Origin: Phenylobacterium sp. CCH9-H3
GTDB taxonomy: Bacteria > Pseudomonadota > Alphaproteobacteria > Caulobacterales > Caulobacteraceae
Length of the DNA: 64,000 nucleotides
NCBI RefSeq assembly: GCF_001557235.1
Contig: NZ_LSJI01000022.1
Span: 1-64,000, forward strand
Reading direction: 5' to 3'
In this document: piece after piece, positions 9,862 through 18,738 of the stretch
How positions within the stretch are numbered: position 1 is the first letter of the stretch
Layout of the letters: each line of letters starts with the position of its first letter
Program-made: the position numbers and the translations under genes
The notes under the pieces: generated by a model
Seen by the model: only the letters and a program-made list of their open reading frames with translations
Told to the model about the DNA's origin: nothing
Databases searched by the model: none

Positions 9862-11217
9862 ATGGACCGCCCGGCGGCCCAGGAGCCTTCGCTCGTCCGC
9901 GCCGACCTTACCCAGCTCCTGACCCTGTCGGGGCCGGTGGTGCTGTCGCGCCTGGGTATCATGGCGATGGGGCTGGTGGATGCGATCGTGGTCGGCAACT
10001 ATTCGGCCCGGGAGCTCGGCTATCACGCTCTGGCCTGGGCGCCGACCAGCGTGATCCTGACCATGGCCGTGGGCCTGATGGCTGGGGTCCAGGTCATGAC
10101 CGCTCGCCGGATCGGGGAGGGGCGGCGCGACCTCACGGGAGCGGTGCTGCGGCGAGGGCTCGTTTACAGCTTCTGGATCGGCATCGTCTCGACGGCCGCC
10201 TTGCTGGCGCTCGGGCCCATCTTCCTGAAGTCCATCGGCCTCGAGCCGGACCTGGCCAATGGCGCCAGCCGGGCGCTGCTGGTCTTCGCCCTGTCGCTGC
10301 CGGGGTACACGATCAGCGTCGCGGCCAGCTTCTGGCTGGAGGGTCTGTCCCGGCCCGGCCCGGCCGCCTGGGCGATGTGGGCGGCGAACGTCGTCAACCT
10401 GCTTCTCAACCTGCTGCTGGTGCCCGGAACCTTCGACCTGCCGGCCCTGGGCGCGGTCGGCGGCGCCTGGGCGACCACGGGGGCCCGGACCTTCCTGGCG
10501 CTGGCCATGCTGACCTACATCGCCCGCATGCCCGAGGCCCGCGCCCTGGGCGTCTTTACCAAGCCCGAGATCGACCGGCCTGGCGCGCTGCAGCAGCGCC
10601 GGATCGGTTATGGGGCTGGGATCTCGAACTTCTTCGAGGTGGCGGCCTTCGCCAGCATGAACATCATCGCCGGCTGGATCGGCGGGCTGGCCGTCGCCGC
10701 CTGGGCCATCGTCCTGAACGTGGCGGCCATCGTGTTCATGGTGCCGCTGGGTCTTGCGACCGGCGCGGCGGTGCTGGTGGGCAAGGCCTATGGCGCCCGC
10801 GACCTCGCCGGCGTCAACCGCGCCGGCGCGATCTGCTTCGTCGTGACCTTCGTGTTCGGTGTCCTGGTGTCGCTGGCGATCTGGCCGACGGCCGAGCTGA
10901 TCTCGCGGGGCTATACCCGCGATGCGGCCACCATCGCCATGGCCGCGCCGGCGCTGATCCTGTCGTGCCTGTTCTTCATCCCCGACGCCCTGCAGGTCGT
11001 CACGGCCCAATCGCTGCGGGCGCGTGGGGACGTCTGGCTTCCGACCACGACGCACCTGGCCAGCTACATCGGCGTCATGATGCCCCTGGCCTGGTACCTG
11101 GCGATCCCCATGAAGATGGGCCTGATCGGCATCACCTGGGCCGTGGTCGCCGCCAGCTTCCTGGCCTGCGGCTTCCTGATGACCCGCTTCTGGGTGCTCA
11201 GCCGCCGGCCGCTGTAG
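9862..11217 (+). CDS. MATE-family multidrug/cation antiporter
   Basis: 451 residues, twelve predicted membrane helices in two six-helix halves, usual for MATE exporters that expel cationic compounds using sodium or proton gradients. The N-half has LTLSGPVVLSRLGIMAMGLVD and the C-half the matching GIGYGAGISNFFEVAAFASM, showing the internal repeat. The ATG at 9862 is preceded by GGAAC and places the first helix about 20 residues in. An upstream in-frame ATG at 9784 would add 26 residues of low plausibility. No regulator lies beside it. Confidence 0.88.
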   Translation: MDRPAAQEPSLVRADLTQLLTLSGPVVLSRLGIMAMGLVDAIVVGNYSARELGYHALAWAPTSVILTMAVGLMAGVQVMTARRIGEGRRDLTGAVLRRGLVYSFWIGIVSTAALLALGPIFLKSIGLEPDLANGASRALLVFALSLPGYTISVAASFWLEGLSRPGPAAWAMWAANVVNLLLNLLLVPGTFDLPALGAVGGAWATTGARTFLALAMLTYIARMPEARALGVFTKPEIDRPGALQQRRIGYGAGISNFFEVAAFASMNIIAGWIGGLAVAAWAIVLNVAAIVFMVPLGLATGAAVLVGKAYGARDLAGVNRAGAICFVVTFVFGVLVSLAIWPTAELISRGYTRDAATIAMAAPALILSCLFFIPDALQVVTAQSLRARGDVWLPTTTHLASYIGVMMPLAWYLAIPMKMGLIGITWAVVAASFLACGFLMTRFWVLSRRPL

Positions 11218-11314
11218 CACGTCGCAGAAATTTCATGCGCGCATCCGGCGAGTGACTTGGCGACGCAATCACAAGCCGATTAAGGGTTAACGCCTGTGCT
11301 GTTGGAGGCGTGAA

Positions 11315-12070
11315 ATGAAGTGGTCGGCCCTTGCTCTCTGTTCCCTTGCGGTGATGTCGGCTCAGCCGGTTCAGGCGCAGGCGATCGCCACCCTGTATTC
11401 TGTGAACAGTTTCGACGACAACAATCTGACCCATTCGGGCGCTGGCCCCTCGGCAACCATCGAGGTTGGTGACATTACGGAGCATCCCGATCCAGGCCAG
11501 ATCGGCGATAGGCATGCGCTGAGTGGCGTGGTCGAGGTCAACGCGTTGTACGACTTCGATCCTGAGGCGTTTGGCGAGCTCTACCTCACTTTCGACGTGC
11601 TCTCGGCCGGCGGCAGCTATCCGCCGGAGTACGGCCCGGACTTCGCCGACTTTGCGCCGGGCAACATCGACCGCCCGTTCTCGGGTGATATTCAGCTCTC
11701 GTGGTTCGGCTTGGCGTTTCCCGGTCAGTTCAGCTTCAACACCACCCCGATCACGAGCTTCTATGTCTCGGCGGGCACAAGCGGTGTCGGCTCTACGTTC
11801 AGCCTGCGGATCGATCAGGTGCTCGACGCGGTCCTGAATGGCCAGTACGGCGCCAACGAAGATGTCGGGTTCCTGCTGAGCAACGCTGCGGCTCCGATGG
11901 ACACCGCCTGGATGTTCAACAACTTCCGCCTGACCCGTTCGGATCAGACGAACCTCGTCGAGGCGCCTGGCAGCGTGGTGCCTGAACCCGCGACATGGGC
12001 GCTGCTCATCCTGGGTTTGGGCGGTGTGGGTTCGGCCCTGCGCCGCGGCCGCCGGACGCTGGCGGCCTAG
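11315..12070 (+). CDS. Secreted PEP-CTERM sorting-signal protein
   Basis: 251 residues. Signal peptide at 1-22 (ending PVQAQA). A beta-rich, Gly/Ser/Asn-rich middle has almost no Cys. The C-terminal sorting signal at about 222-247 is VPEPATWALLILGLGGVGSA, followed by basic RRGRR. This tripartite tail (PEP, hydrophobic helix, basic end) is the substrate signal for exosortases, which process surface proteins in exopolysaccharide-producing Gram-negatives. No exosortase gene is in the window. GGAGG sits eight bases before the ATG. G/C at third codon positions is visibly lower than in neighbours, suggesting a lineage-specific or recently gained gene. The stop shares CTAG with the convergent neighbour. 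Confidence 0.8.
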   Translation: MKWSALALCSLAVMSAQPVQAQAIATLYSVNSFDDNNLTHSGAGPSATIEVGDITEHPDPGQIGDRHALSGVVEVNALYDFDPEAFGELYLTFDVLSAGGSYPPEYGPDFADFAPGNIDRPFSGDIQLSWFGLAFPGQFSFNTTPITSFYVSAGTSGVGSTFSLRIDQVLDAVLNGQYGANEDVGFLLSNAAAPMDTAWMFNNFRLTRSDQTNLVEAPGSVVPEPATWALLILGLGGVGSALRRGRRTLAA

Positions 12071-12975
12071 TAGCCGCCCGCGCCCAAGATCCACCCCTCT
12101 TCGCGCTCGGCGTCGAGGACGACGTCTGCCGCCGTCCCCTTCGGCGGTCCGAACAGGGCGGCCAGCTTGTTGGCCTCGTCCAGCCGGGCGAAGTGCTCGG
12201 CCGTGGTGCGCACCTGGGTCAGGTCCTTGACCTCGCCCGGGGCGCCCTGCGGCTTCAGCATCGACGGGTAGACCTCCGCGACCACCGCCTCGACGCGCGC
12301 GAGGTCGGCTTCGGTCAGAGTCTTAAAACCCGTCTCGAACGGCCAGGCCCGGATGGCCTGCTCGCCGCGGGCGAGCTTCAGCCGGCGCACGAAGGGGATG
12401 CCCAGGATCGCCTGACCGCCCACCGAGCCGTTGTAGTAGAGCTTCCAGATCGAAGCCGCGCCCTTGGCCGCGAGGTCCGCGTGGCGGTACTCGGGCAGGT
12501 CGCCCGGTCCATGCTCGCGCGTGCGCTTGGGCTGAAGGGTGGTCAGGGCGTCCTTGGGCGGGCAGCCCCAGAACGGGAACGGGCCGCCGGTCATGCGCCG
12601 GTTGACCTCGGAGCCGACGCCGAAGCGGTTGTTGGTGTTGTCGGCCTTGTCCTTGACCATCTTGTTGAGCTGGTCCCAGGTCGCGCGCCAGGGCTGCTCG
12701 CCGGGCAGGCTCAATGCCGCCGCGAAGCCACGCGGGAAGCCCAGCGGGAAGTCGAAGCCCACCAGCGCCCGCTCGCCGCGCTTCTTCAGGTCGTCGAGGA
12801 TCGCATTGAGGCGCGTCTCAGCTTCCGCGCGCGTGGCCGGGTTGAAGCTCTCGAACGCCATGCGGAAGCGGATGTCGCGCTTCAGCACGCCGATCCAGAT
12901 GGAGTCCGCCCCCGTGGTGGGCTTGGACGCCGCACTCCAGTCGACGATCACATAGGCGCTAAACAGGCGCGGCAC
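12067..12975 (-). CDS. DUF429-like protein of unknown function
   Basis: 302 residues from a GTG at 12975. The N-terminus (AYVIVDWSAASKP) and a second strand (ALVGFDFPLGFPRGFAAAL, near residue 92) resemble the two Asp-bearing strands of DUF429 proteins, predicted to have an RNase H-like fold. Later segments (GPFPFWGCPPKD, SVGGQAILGIPFVRRL) look conserved but have no role I can name. Similar proteins are sometimes labelled as cobalamin-biosynthesis proteins, which nothing here supports. The gene overlaps the convergent PEP-CTERM gene by four bases. The family call is an inference from motif shape. Confidence 0.55.
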   Translation of the reverse strand: MPRLFSAYVIVDWSAASKPTTGADSIWIGVLKRDIRFRMAFESFNPATRAEAETRLNAILDDLKKRGERALVGFDFPLGFPRGFAAALSLPGEQPWRATWDQLNKMVKDKADNTNNRFGVGSEVNRRMTGGPFPFWGCPPKDALTTLQPKRTREHGPGDLPEYRHADLAAKGAASIWKLYYNGSVGGQAILGIPFVRRLKLARGEQAIRAWPFETGFKTLTEADLARVEAVVAEVYPSMLKPQGAPGEVKDLTQVRTTAEHFARLDEANKLAALFGPPKGTAADVVLDAEREEGWILGAGGY

Positions 12976-13046
12976 GGCCGGGCTCCAGATACTGCAAGAG
13001 GGAGGATGAGGGGTTCTACGCCCTCATCCGCGCCGGTCCAACGCCC

Positions 13047-14048
13047 TTAAGCGAGCTTCACCAGCATCTTGCCCAGGTTCTCGCCCGAGAAGAGACCGAT
13101 GAAGGCGTCGGGGGCCTTCTCGATTCCCTCGAAGACCGTCTCCTTCCAGGTGACCTTTCCGGCCTTCACCCACCCGGACAGGTCCTCGACGTACTTCGGC
13201 ATCATGTCGAAGTGGTGGGAGACGATGAAGCCTTCCATGCGGATGTTCTTGCCGATCATCTGGGCCAGGTTGCGCGGCCCCGGCGGCGGCTCGACGGCGT
13301 TGTACATCGAGATCATCCCGCAGATCGCGAAGCGGGCGAAAAGGCGCGCGGAGTTCAGCGCCGCCTCCAGATGCTCGCCGCCGACATTGTCGAAATAGAC
13401 GTCGATGCCGTCCGGCGCGGCCGCCGCCAGGGCGGCGCCCAGGTCTTTCTCGGCCTTGTAGTCGATCACGTGGTCGACGCCGATCTCCTTCAGGAAGGAG
13501 GCCTTCTGCGCCCCGCCGGCCGAGCCGATCACGGTGTGACCCTTGGCCTTGGCGATCTGGGCGACCATCGAGCCGACGGCGCCGGCGGCGCCCGACACGA
13601 ACACCACGTCACCGTCCTTCAGCGCCGCGATCCGCAGCAGGCCGGCATAGGCGGTGAGGCCCGGCATGCCGGCCGCGCCCAGGAAGGCCTGCGGCGGCAG
13701 GCCCTGCGGGTCCAGCTTCTGGACCTTATCCGCGCCGGTGGTGAAGCCTTCGCGCCAGCCGAAGCCAGACTGGACGAGGTCGCCCACCTGCAGCGCCGGA
13801 CTGTTCGACGCCACGACCTCGCCGATTGCGCCGCCGTCCATCACCTTGCCGAGAGCGAAGGGCGGGGCATAGCTCTTCACGTCGTTCATGCGCCCGCGCA
13901 TGTAGGGGTCGACCGTCATCCACAGGTTCCGGACCTGGACCTCGCCCTCGCCCGGGGCCGGCAGATCCACGCTGGCGAGCTCGAAGTTGTCGGCGGTGGG
14001 CACGCCCCGGGGGCGGCTCTTCAGGCGGATCTCGCGGACGGTGGTCAT
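13047..14048 (-). CDS. NADP-dependent oxidoreductase, zinc-free MDR family (CurA-like)
   Basis: 333 residues. This is the medium-chain dehydrogenase/reductase group that reduces alkenal and alkenone double bonds with NADPH (leukotriene-B4 dehydrogenase, curcumin reductase CurA, YncB). Seen: the N-terminal GroES-like domain with MTVDPYMRGRMND; no catalytic or structural zinc-ligand Cys cluster; and the Rossmann motif VFVSGAAGAVGSMVAQIAKAKG near residue 152, followed by DHVIDYKAE and PDGIDVYFDNVGGEHLEAAL. Length fits the family. It diverges from the Gfo/Idh/MocA gene with 88 bases between them. Substrate unknown; probably detoxification of reactive carbonyls. Confidence 0.87.
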   Translation of the reverse strand: MTTVREIRLKSRPRGVPTADNFELASVDLPAPGEGEVQVRNLWMTVDPYMRGRMNDVKSYAPPFALGKVMDGGAIGEVVASNSPALQVGDLVQSGFGWREGFTTGADKVQKLDPQGLPPQAFLGAAGMPGLTAYAGLLRIAALKDGDVVFVSGAAGAVGSMVAQIAKAKGHTVIGSAGGAQKASFLKEIGVDHVIDYKAEKDLGAALAAAAPDGIDVYFDNVGGEHLEAALNSARLFARFAICGMISMYNAVEPPPGPRNLAQMIGKNIRMEGFIVSHHFDMMPKYVEDLSGWVKAGKVTWKETVFEGIEKAPDAFIGLFSGENLGKMLVKLA

Positions 14049-14136
14049 CGGCTTCCTCTCCAGTCTCTGGTTTCAAACAGCTGTACGACTCCCGTCGGGT
14101 GGCGTCGAGGCCGCGGCGCGTGCTAACGGCCCGCCC

Positions 14137-15060
14137 ATGAGCGAGACCTTGCGCGGCGGCGTGATCGGGGCGGGCGTTTTCGGCGGCTACCACGCGCGGC
14201 AGTACGCCCGGCTGGCCGGCGTCACCCTCGTGGGCGTCTACGACACCCACCCGGACCGGGCGGCCAAGGTCGCCATGCCGCTGGGTGCGCGCGCCTATGC
14301 CGACCTAGACGCGTTCCTGGCCGAAGTGGACGTGGTGACCATCGCCTCGCCCGCCACCCACCACGCCGATCAGGCTCTGGCCGCCATCGCCGCGGGCAAG
14401 GCCGTCTATGTCGAGAAGCCCATCGGCGTGAGCGTCGCCGAGGCGGACAAGGTGAGGGCGGCCGCGGCGGCCAAGGGCGTGTTCGTCGCCTGCGGCCACC
14501 AGGAGCGGGTCGTCTTCCGCGCCATGGGCCTGCTGGACGCCCCCGAGCAGCCGCTGAGGCTGGAGGCGCTGCGGCATGGACCGCCGTCGGACCGCAGCCG
14601 CGACGTCTCGGCGGTGCTGGACCTGATGATCCACGACATCGACCTGTGCCTCGCCATCGCGGCCGCGGAGCCCGTCACCGCCGAGGCCGAGGGCGCGCGG
14701 GGCCCCGATGGGGTCTGGGACGCCGTCCGCGCCGAGGTCAGTTTCGACAGCGGCTTCGCGGCGATCCTGGACGTCTCCCGGCTGGCGGAGGCCCGCCGGC
14801 GGACGATGCGCATCGTCTACCCTTCGGGCGAGGTCGAGATCGACTTCATGGCCCGGACCTTCCGCAACACGACGCCGTTCGCGCTCAATCCGGACTTCGC
14901 GGAGACCCCTGCCGCCAAGGATCCGTTGGGCGCCAGCGTCGAGGGGTTCCTGCAGGCCGTCCGCGGCGAGGCTCCCCGGCCCATCGTGACCGTGGACGAA
15001 GCCATCGCCGCCCTGGACCTGGCGATCGCGGTGGAACAGGCGTTGGAGGACGCCGCGTAA
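14137..15060 (+). CDS. Gfo/Idh/MocA-family oxidoreductase
   Basis: 307 residues. The N-terminal NAD(P)-binding fold starts GVIGAGVFGGYHARQYARL (residues 8-26), and the family's EKPIG motif follows near residue 95, with the usual ASPATHHADQALAAIAAGK before it. The C-terminal part resembles the substrate domain, with HDIDLCLAIA carrying the conserved Asp and His. These enzymes oxidise or reduce sugars, inositols and nucleotide sugars. No sugar gene is adjacent, so substrate is open. I start at ATG 14137, since the longer frame upstream has non-coding character. Confidence 0.85.
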   Translation: MSETLRGGVIGAGVFGGYHARQYARLAGVTLVGVYDTHPDRAAKVAMPLGARAYADLDAFLAEVDVVTIASPATHHADQALAAIAAGKAVYVEKPIGVSVAEADKVRAAAAAKGVFVACGHQERVVFRAMGLLDAPEQPLRLEALRHGPPSDRSRDVSAVLDLMIHDIDLCLAIAAAEPVTAEAEGARGPDGVWDAVRAEVSFDSGFAAILDVSRLAEARRRTMRIVYPSGEVEIDFMARTFRNTTPFALNPDFAETPAAKDPLGASVEGFLQAVRGEAPRPIVTVDEAIAALDLAIAVEQALEDAA

Positions 15061-15100
15061 CGGCGATAGGGTCCCGTCCCAAACGACCCGGGAGGCCCCC

Positions 15101-15577
15101 TTGCCCAGCGCGCACGACTACACCTTCGACAAGATCTCCGGCGGCGAGCTTCCGCTCAGCACGTTCAAGGACAAGGTCGTCCTGGTCGTGAACACCGCCT
15201 CGAAGTGCGGGCTCACACCCCAGTACGAGGGGTTGGAGAAGCTGTACTCCGACTACAAGGACAAGGGCCTCGTGGTCCTGGGCGTGCCCTGCAACCAGTT
15301 CATGGGCCAGGAGCCGGGCACGGAAGCCGAGATCGAGACCTTCTGCAGCACCACCTTCGGCATCGACTTCCCGATGACGGGCAAGGTCGACGTGAAAGGC
15401 GAGGACGCCCACCCCTTCTACAGGTGGGCCGAACAGGAACTGGGCGAGCCGGCCGTGCCCGTCTGGAACTTCCACAAGATCCTGATCGGAAGGAACGGCG
15501 AGGCGATCCGCGCCTTCGGGCCGCGCACCGAGCCGCTGGACGGCGAGGTCACCGGCGCCATCGAGGCGGCGCTCTGA
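15101..15577 (+). CDS. Glutathione peroxidase (Cys type)
   Basis: 158 residues, thioredoxin fold. The peroxidatic Cys36 is in NTASKCGLTPQY. The partner Gln lies in CNQFMGQEPG, and Trp and Asn in VWNFHKILI. Cys82 (ETFCST) is at the place of the resolving Cys of thioredoxin-dependent members, so the true electron donor could be thioredoxin rather than glutathione. The start is TTG, supported by GGGAGG nine bases before it. A globin gene begins two bases after its stop, so the two products are likely made together. Confidence 0.92.
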   Translation: MPSAHDYTFDKISGGELPLSTFKDKVVLVVNTASKCGLTPQYEGLEKLYSDYKDKGLVVLGVPCNQFMGQEPGTEAEIETFCSTTFGIDFPMTGKVDVKGEDAHPFYRWAEQELGEPAVPVWNFHKILIGRNGEAIRAFGPRTEPLDGEVTGAIEAAL

Positions 15578-15579
15578 GC

Positions 15580-15945
15580 GTGGATCCGATACCTGCGTCG
15601 CTGGAGCTCGTCGGCGATCCGTCCGATGCCATCTACGCGCGGCTGTTCGAGCGGTTTCCGGAGACGAAGGAGCGGTTCGACCGCGACGTCAGCGGCTCGA
15701 TCCGGGCCGAGATGCTGACCATGGTCTTCGACTGCCTGATGAACCCGGCGGGGCCTTACCAGACGGGCCTCGTCCGGACCGAGCGCGTGAACCACGACGG
15801 CTTCGGCACGCCGGCCGAGGTGTTCGACAGCCTGTTCTGGATCGTGCGCGATGTCTGCCGCGAGCGCGCCGGCGCGGCATGGACGCCGGAGACCGACGCG
15901 GCGTGGACCGGTCAGATCGAGCGGCTGCTGGCCGCCTCGAAGTGA
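15580..15945 (+). CDS. Short globin-like haem protein
   Basis: 121 residues from a GTG at 15580. The C-terminal two thirds match the myoglobin-type globin pattern. RVNHDGFGTPAEVFDSLFWIV places His72 at the proximal (F8) haem-ligand position. The G-H helices end AGAAWTPETDAAWTGQIERLLA, close to the WTPE-x3-AW of bacterial haemoglobins. RLFERFPETKERF gives the CD-corner Phe. The protein is about 20 residues shorter than classic globins at the N-terminus. Two bases separate it from glutathione peroxidase, which suggests a shared role against peroxide or nitric oxide. That role is inference; the fold is well supported. Confidence 0.8.
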   Translation: MDPIPASLELVGDPSDAIYARLFERFPETKERFDRDVSGSIRAEMLTMVFDCLMNPAGPYQTGLVRTERVNHDGFGTPAEVFDSLFWIVRDVCRERAGAAWTPETDAAWTGQIERLLAASK

Positions 15946-15988
15946 TGGGAGCGCCCCACCGGCCGGCGGAGCGCTCCCGGGCTTCCGC

Positions 15989-18733
15989 CTAGAAGCGGTA
16001 CTGCAGTTCGACGCCGTAGATGCGCGGCGGCGTCAGCTCGAACACCTGCGCCCCGTTCGGGAAGCGGTCGGACGCGACGGTGGCGCTGTTGTTGCGCTGC
16101 GAGGCGGCCACGGCGGCGGCGTAGCCGTCGTCGTTGAAGACGTTCTTCACGTAGGCGATCACAGTGTACTTGCCGTCGGTGGGGGTCCAGATGGCCCGCA
16201 GGTCGACCTGGTCCCACGAGGGCGCGGAGTTGTACTCCCGCTCGAAGACGTTGGCGTACGACTTCGACCGGTAGAGATAGGTGGCGCCGAGCGTCAGGTC
16301 CCCGGGCTCCATGTCGATCGTATAGGTCCCGTTGAGCGCCAGCTTGTGCTTCGGCGCCTGGGGCAGGGCGTTGCCGACGACGCTGACGGCGCCGGTGTTG
16401 ATGTTGTCGTTCACGTCCACCAGGAGGACGCTCTTCTTGATCTTCGTCGGGTTGTAGCCGTAGTCCAGCGTCAGCCGCAGGGGCTCGGTCGGTCGCCAGA
16501 TCACGCTGAGCTCGCCACCCTTCGAGACCGACTTCGCCACGTTCACGAACTGGGTGACATTGGTGGCGCCCACCCGCACGGCCACCGGCGCCTGCAGGTT
16601 CTTATAGTCGAGGTAGAAGAGGGCCAGGTTGACCTGCAGGTTGGCGCCGAAATTCTTCTTCAGGCCTGCCTCATAGGCGTTCACCGTCTCCTCGTCCGCC
16701 TTGGGGTCGGCCAGGAAGCCGCCGGCCGAGAAGCCGAACGCCTTGTAGCCGCGGCTGTAGCGGGCATAGGCCAGGGTGTCCGGGTCGGGCTCCCACTGCA
16801 CGCCGGCCGTCCCGGTGACGGCGTCCGAGGTGTCGGAGAGGCCGCGGCTGGCCACGCCGTTGGGGCCGATGACGTACTGGCGGCAGACCTGCGCCGCGCC
16901 CGTGCCCGTACAGACCGACGGGGTCGACACGCCCTCGATCGGGCCGGCCGTGCTCTTGGGCGCCAGGGCGTCCGTCAGGTCCATGGCGCCGTTGCCGAGC
17001 CCCCCCAGAGGAGCCAGGGCGTTGCCGAGGCCAAGCGCCTGACCCACGGCCGGCAGGGCGGTGAGGTTGCCCAGCAGGCTGCCCCAGTTGGCCGCCGTGC
17101 CGGGGCCGAATGCGCCGAGGCCGAGGGCTGGATAGAGGCTCGGATAACAGGCGTCGGAGTTGCAGACGATCCGCCGGAACTCGGTGCCGAACTTCTTGTC
17201 CTTGGTGTAGCGCAGGCCGCCGGTGAACTTCACCGTCTCGGTGGCCTGCCAGTCGATCTGGCCGAACACCGCCTTGCTGCGGGTGGTGAGCCTGTAGTTG
17301 CCGGTGGACCAGATATTGTCGGGGTTGGGCGCGGCGCCCAGGATCGGAGTCTGCAGCGAAGAGGGTCCAACCAGGAAGAAGTCCGCGGTGCTGCCGGTCC
17401 CGCTGTATTTCTCGTTGTAGTAGAAGGCGCCCACGATCCACTGCACGGGCCCGTCGTGCGTGGATGAGAAGTTGAGCTCGTGGCTGTACCACTTGGGGTA
17501 CTCGAAATAGTGGTACCCGTTGTTCGCGTTCACGGTCAGGGGCGTGCAGTTGACGCTTGAGGCGCCGGCCGCGAACAGCGCCCCGACCGTGCCGCAGATC
17601 GAGCCCGGCGCCAGCGGGATCTGGAACGACTGCACGCTGGTGGCGTCGGTGTCGCCGTAGAGGTCGTACTTATATTCCTGAAAGCCCCCGACGTATTTCA
17701 CGTCGATGGACGGCAGGTGGTAGACGAAGTTCGTCGTCAGCGAGTTCACGTCGCGCAGCCGCACGCGTTGCGGGATGTTCGAGTTGAACAGGTGGTTGTC
17801 GACCAGCGCCGGGTTCGAGGTGGTGGTCGAGCCGTTGAACTGGCGCAGGCTTCCCGGGACGATACCGTTCACCCCCGTCTCCGGCGAATAGCCGTGGGCG
17901 GAGTTGTAGACGATCGAGAAGTTGGGGTCGGTCCGGCCCGTCTCGTAAGGGCCGTTCAGATAGCCTGCCCGAGCGCCGGGGCCGCCCCGGTTGTGCCAGA
18001 CCAGCGTCTTGTAGGAGACCCAGATGTCGGCGTTCTCGCCGAGGTCGGCCTCGAGTTGGGCCTGGACCTGGTATTCGTCGCGCTTGCTGCCCTCCGACGG
18101 CTGTCCGTCGTTGACGTTCTTGTAGTAGCCCTTGCGCTGGTCGAGCTTATAGCCCGAGACGCGGAACCGCAGATTGTCGGCGATCGGGCCTGAGACGGCC
18201 ATCTGCAGGTTGGTGAAATCGTAGTTCTCGGCGATGGCCCGGACTTCGGCGTAGAAGTCCTCGGTGGGCCGCACGGAGATCACGTTGACCGTGCCGCCGA
18301 TGGCGTTGCGGCCGTACAGTGTGCCCTGCGGCCCGCGCAGGATTTCCACCCGCTCGACGTCGAGGGGCGGGCCGCCCGCCAGCACCGTCGAGGTCGTGAA
18401 GAGCCCGTCGATGTAGATCGAGACCGCCCCGTCCACGGCGTGGACGTTGGTGAGGCGACCGATGCCGCGCATGCTCGATCGGTCGTTGGACGACTGGTAG
18501 ACGAAGCCGGGCGTGAAGTTGGTCAGGTCCTGGACCGTGCTGATGCCGACCAGGTCGCGTTGCCGGCTGGTGAAGGCCGAGATGGCCACGGGCACGTCCT
18601 GAAGACTCTGCTCCCGCTTCTCGGCCGTGACGACCAGTTCTTCGATGACGTTGACGCCCTGGGCGTAGGCCGGTGCGCCGAGGACGGCGGCCAGCAGGGC
18701 GCTGGACGCCAGCAATGTGGGTCTGAATTTCAT
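15989..18733 (-). CDS. TonB-dependent outer-membrane receptor
   Basis: 914 residues. Signal peptide 1-24 (ending APAYA), a TonB-box-like IEELVVTAEKREQSLQDVPV, a plug domain with VERVEILRGPQGTLYGRNAIGGTVNVIS, and a C-terminal 22-strand barrel ending in the outer-membrane signature VELQYRF. It belongs to the large Caulobacter/sphingomonad receptor group in which cargo ranges over sugars, phenolics, siderophores and steroids. No neighbour fixes the substrate. A strong GGGGAGG precedes the ATG and lies within an inverted repeat that could block it. Four Cys in extracellular-looking loops (for example CNSDACY) may form disulfides. Confidence 0.93.
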   Translation of the reverse strand: MKFRPTLLASSALLAAVLGAPAYAQGVNVIEELVVTAEKREQSLQDVPVAISAFTSRQRDLVGISTVQDLTNFTPGFVYQSSNDRSSMRGIGRLTNVHAVDGAVSIYIDGLFTTSTVLAGGPPLDVERVEILRGPQGTLYGRNAIGGTVNVISVRPTEDFYAEVRAIAENYDFTNLQMAVSGPIADNLRFRVSGYKLDQRKGYYKNVNDGQPSEGSKRDEYQVQAQLEADLGENADIWVSYKTLVWHNRGGPGARAGYLNGPYETGRTDPNFSIVYNSAHGYSPETGVNGIVPGSLRQFNGSTTTSNPALVDNHLFNSNIPQRVRLRDVNSLTTNFVYHLPSIDVKYVGGFQEYKYDLYGDTDATSVQSFQIPLAPGSICGTVGALFAAGASSVNCTPLTVNANNGYHYFEYPKWYSHELNFSSTHDGPVQWIVGAFYYNEKYSGTGSTADFFLVGPSSLQTPILGAAPNPDNIWSTGNYRLTTRSKAVFGQIDWQATETVKFTGGLRYTKDKKFGTEFRRIVCNSDACYPSLYPALGLGAFGPGTAANWGSLLGNLTALPAVGQALGLGNALAPLGGLGNGAMDLTDALAPKSTAGPIEGVSTPSVCTGTGAAQVCRQYVIGPNGVASRGLSDTSDAVTGTAGVQWEPDPDTLAYARYSRGYKAFGFSAGGFLADPKADEETVNAYEAGLKKNFGANLQVNLALFYLDYKNLQAPVAVRVGATNVTQFVNVAKSVSKGGELSVIWRPTEPLRLTLDYGYNPTKIKKSVLLVDVNDNINTGAVSVVGNALPQAPKHKLALNGTYTIDMEPGDLTLGATYLYRSKSYANVFEREYNSAPSWDQVDLRAIWTPTDGKYTVIAYVKNVFNDDGYAAAVAASQRNNSATVASDRFPNGAQVFELTPPRIYGVELQYRF

Positions 18734-18738
18734 GAACT

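Noticed and set aside
8164..11220. Antisense open frame of about 1000 codons opposite the DAHP synthase and MATE genes
   Set aside because: It is a by-product of high G/C: few stops arise opposite well-conserved genes. Composition is dominated by Arg, Gln, His and Gly with no domain, and the sense genes are certain.
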